Part shown: one piece after another, positions 62,470 through 64,000 of the stretch
How the letters are laid out: every line of letters begins with the position of its first letter
Position numbering within the stretch: position 1 is the stretch's first letter
Source: Nitrospira sp.
GTDB lineage: Bacteria; Nitrospirota; Nitrospiria; Nitrospirales; Nitrospiraceae
Reading direction: 5' to 3'
DNA: 64,000 nt
Assembly: GCA_005116955.1 (NCBI GenBank)
Contig: SWDI01000002.1
Coordinates: 1,315 to 65,314, forward strand
Made by a program: the position numbers and the translations under genes
The notes under the pieces: model-generated
Told to the model about the DNA's origin: nothing
Database searches by the model: none
What the model saw: the letters and a program-made list of their open reading frames with translations, nothing else

Positions 62470-63441
62470 GTGCTTATGTCTACGATAGGCAACTCGATAC
62501 TCAAGGCCGAAGGGCTCAGTAAGACTTTCAAAGTTGGGTTTTTGGGCCGATCGGTCACGGCAGTTCATGGTCTTGATCTTGACGTTCGTAAAGGGGAAGT
62601 CTTTGGATTTCTCGGGCCTAATGGGGCCGGCAAGACGACGACGATCAAGATGCTGATGGGATTAATCTATCCCACGAGCGGGCAGGCCTGGCTCTTCGGT
62701 CGCCCCATAGGGGATCAGGAGTCGAAGGCTCGGCTTGGGTTTTTGCCGGAATCTCCGTACTTTTATGATTATCTTACCGGCATTGAATTTCTCCAATTCT
62801 ATGGTCATCTCTTCGGACTTCGTGGCGCGGCCTTAGGGAAACGTATTGATGAGTTGTTGGATCTCGTCGGGATGTCTCATGCCAGCCATCTGCAATTGCG
62901 AAAGTTTTCCAAAGGGATGCTGCAGCGGGTGGGAATTGCCCAGGCACTCATCAACGACCCAGAATTGGTGGTATTGGATGAGCCGATGTCAGGTCTTGAT
63001 CCGATTGGGCGCAAAGAGATCAGGGACTTGATCCTGCGCCTGAAAGAAGCAGGGAAGACGATCTTTTTCAGTTCCCACATCCTGCATGATGCAGAACTGT
63101 TGTGCGATCGGGTTGCCATTATTCTTAAAGGTCGACAGGTGGCGTGCGGCCGTGTCAGCGACCTGATTGATGAAGGTGCGACTCACTCGGTCGAAGTTGT
63201 GATCGATGGGCTTGGTTCTGAGGGCCTGGTGCGTCTGCGTCAACTGGCTGATCGCGTCATTATTCAAGGCCCTCAGGTTTTGGCTGTGCTGCCAAGCCGC
63301 CAGCAAGTGGGGCAGGTTCTTGAGATCATCAGAGGAGCCAAAGCGACATTGGTTTCACTGACTCCACAGAAAGGATCACTTGAAGATTTGTTCATCCGAG
63401 AGGTCAAGAGCAAACAGCCGGAGTTGAGGGAAGCCGTATGA
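62470..63441 (+). CDS. ABC transporter ATP-binding protein
   Basis: A 323-residue ABC ATPase of the NatA/CcmA-like ABC-2 type. Walker A is GPNGAGKTT, the Q-loop region is LPESPYFYDYLTGIEFL, the signature is FSKGMLQRVGIAQAL, Walker B is LVVLDEPMSGLDP and the switch His lies in IFFSSHILHDAELL. About 90 residues after the ATPase core form a C-terminal domain (SDLIDEGATHSVEVVIDGLG ...). The GTG at 62470 follows the preceding stop directly; the ATG at 62476 is an alternative. It overlaps the permease gene by 4 bases (ATGA), so the two form an exporter; the substrate is unknown. Confidence 0.93.
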   Translation: MLMSTIGNSILKAEGLSKTFKVGFLGRSVTAVHGLDLDVRKGEVFGFLGPNGAGKTTTIKMLMGLIYPTSGQAWLFGRPIGDQESKARLGFLPESPYFYDYLTGIEFLQFYGHLFGLRGAALGKRIDELLDLVGMSHASHLQLRKFSKGMLQRVGIAQALINDPELVVLDEPMSGLDPIGRKEIRDLILRLKEAGKTIFFSSHILHDAELLCDRVAIILKGRQVACGRVSDLIDEGATHSVEVVIDGLGSEGLVRLRQLADRVIIQGPQVLAVLPSRQQVGQVLEIIRGAKATLVSLTPQKGSLEDLFIREVKSKQPELREAV

Positions 63442-64000
63442 GAATTCTTTCTATCGCATTCAATACTTTTCGCGAAAACCTTCGCGAAAAACTGCTGTAC
63501 AATTTATTATTTTTTGCCTTGCTCATGATCGGGAGTTCGATCCTCCTCTCCAGAATCACGCTGGGTGATCACCATCGTCTGATTTTGGATCTTGGATTGG
63601 CCAGCATCAATCTGTTTGGCGTGCTCATCGCGATTTTCGTCGGGATTGGGCTTGTCAGCAAGGAAGTCGATCGAAAGACAATCTATACGATCGTGTCGAA
63701 GCCTATTCCTCGATATGAGTTCCTACTGGGCAAGTACTGTGGGTTAGTCATTACATTACTGGCAAATACAGTAGTGATGGTGGTTGGATTATTGATTGTG
63801 TTGCAGGTCATGGATGTGCCGGTCACCGGTTTGGTGTTTAAATCCCTGGCCCTCATCTTTTTGGAGTTGATGGTCATCACCGCCGTCGCCGTTCTCTTCT
63901 CGACGTTTACGAGTGCGACGTTGAGTGCCATTTTTACCCTGGCCGTATATGTGATCGGGCACTTGTCTGGTGACCTCAAGGAATTTGCGAAGAAACTAGA
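63438..64000 (+). CDS. ABC-2-type transporter permease, 5' part
   Basis: The gene runs off the window end; 187 codons are visible. The protein starts MRILSIAFNTFRENLREKLL and has hydrophobic helices (NLLFFALLMIGSSILLS, INLFGVLIAIFVGIGLV, VITLLANTVVMVVGLLIVLQVM, LALIFLELMVITAVAVLF). The SKEVDRKTIYTIVSKPIPRYEFLLGKY segment between helices is typical of ABC-2 permeases that partner NatA-like ATPases. The ATG overlaps the ATPase stop codon. Substrate and length are unknown from this window. Confidence 0.88.
   Translation, partial: MRILSIAFNTFRENLREKLLYNLLFFALLMIGSSILLSRITLGDHHRLILDLGLASINLFGVLIAIFVGIGLVSKEVDRKTIYTIVSKPIPRYEFLLGKYCGLVITLLANTVVMVVGLLIVLQVMDVPVTGLVFKSLALIFLELMVITAVAVLFSTFTSATLSAIFTLAVYVIGHLSGDLKEFAKKL

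Overview
The window is a gene-dense bacterial chromosome segment with moderately high GC. Gene content and protein texture point to a Nitrospira-like member of Nitrospirota: a hem gene cluster with a fused cobA/hemD, a CcsA/HemX-type cytochrome assembly gene, type IV pilus ATPases, many secreted TPR proteins and Gram-negative outer-membrane proteins. The genus is my inference from recall of such proteins; there is no rRNA gene or other direct marker in the window.

Layout. 1-965: the 3' end of a TusA-like gene, convergent with rsmI. 1028-7206: a heme/tetrapyrrole operon (ccsA/hemX-like, hemA, hemC, cobA-hemD fusion, a CBS-domain protein, hemB) behind a good sigma-70 promoter. 7213-17015: a same-strand housekeeping run (ribF, tilS, hpt, ftsH, folP, glmM, comEC). 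17420-18451: mtnA. 18647-35631: two giant genes forming a Tc (toxin complex) locus, a TcB-TcC fusion carrying a variable C-terminal cargo, followed by a TcA pore/translocation subunit. 35794-37822: a small secreted adhesin-E-like protein and pyruvate kinase (minus strand). 37976-39127: a MinD/ParA-type ATPase. 39128-40551: a poorly coding stretch with two diverged direct repeats around a small secreted protein. 40552-44561: five minus-strand genes for exported or outer-membrane proteins, including an intradiol-dioxygenase-like protein. 44835-45792: a YidB-like protein and a membrane-anchored cytochrome c. 45809-49345: PilU- and PilT-like ATPases and bioF. 49499-57431: a TPR membrane protein, a MltD-like transglycosylase, then an aminotransferase-serA-hisZ-dnaB run. 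57509-60192: a large TPR lipoprotein and a nucleotidyltransferase/small-protein pair. 60811-61419: a type IV pilin behind a probable sigma-54 promoter and before a strong terminator. 61540-64000: a membrane protein and the start of an ABC exporter.

How it works together. The first quarter makes precursors and cofactors (heme/siroheme, FAD, folate, cell-wall sugar, tRNA modification). The Tc locus is the most striking accessory element: the pieces of a syringe-like protein-delivery toxin appear in two genes, with an AT-richer cargo end and no obvious immunity or secretion gene beside it. Pilus parts (pilT, pilU, pilin) and ComEC together suggest twitching motility and/or DNA uptake. No tRNA, rRNA, CRISPR array, intact insertion sequence or prophage was recognised.
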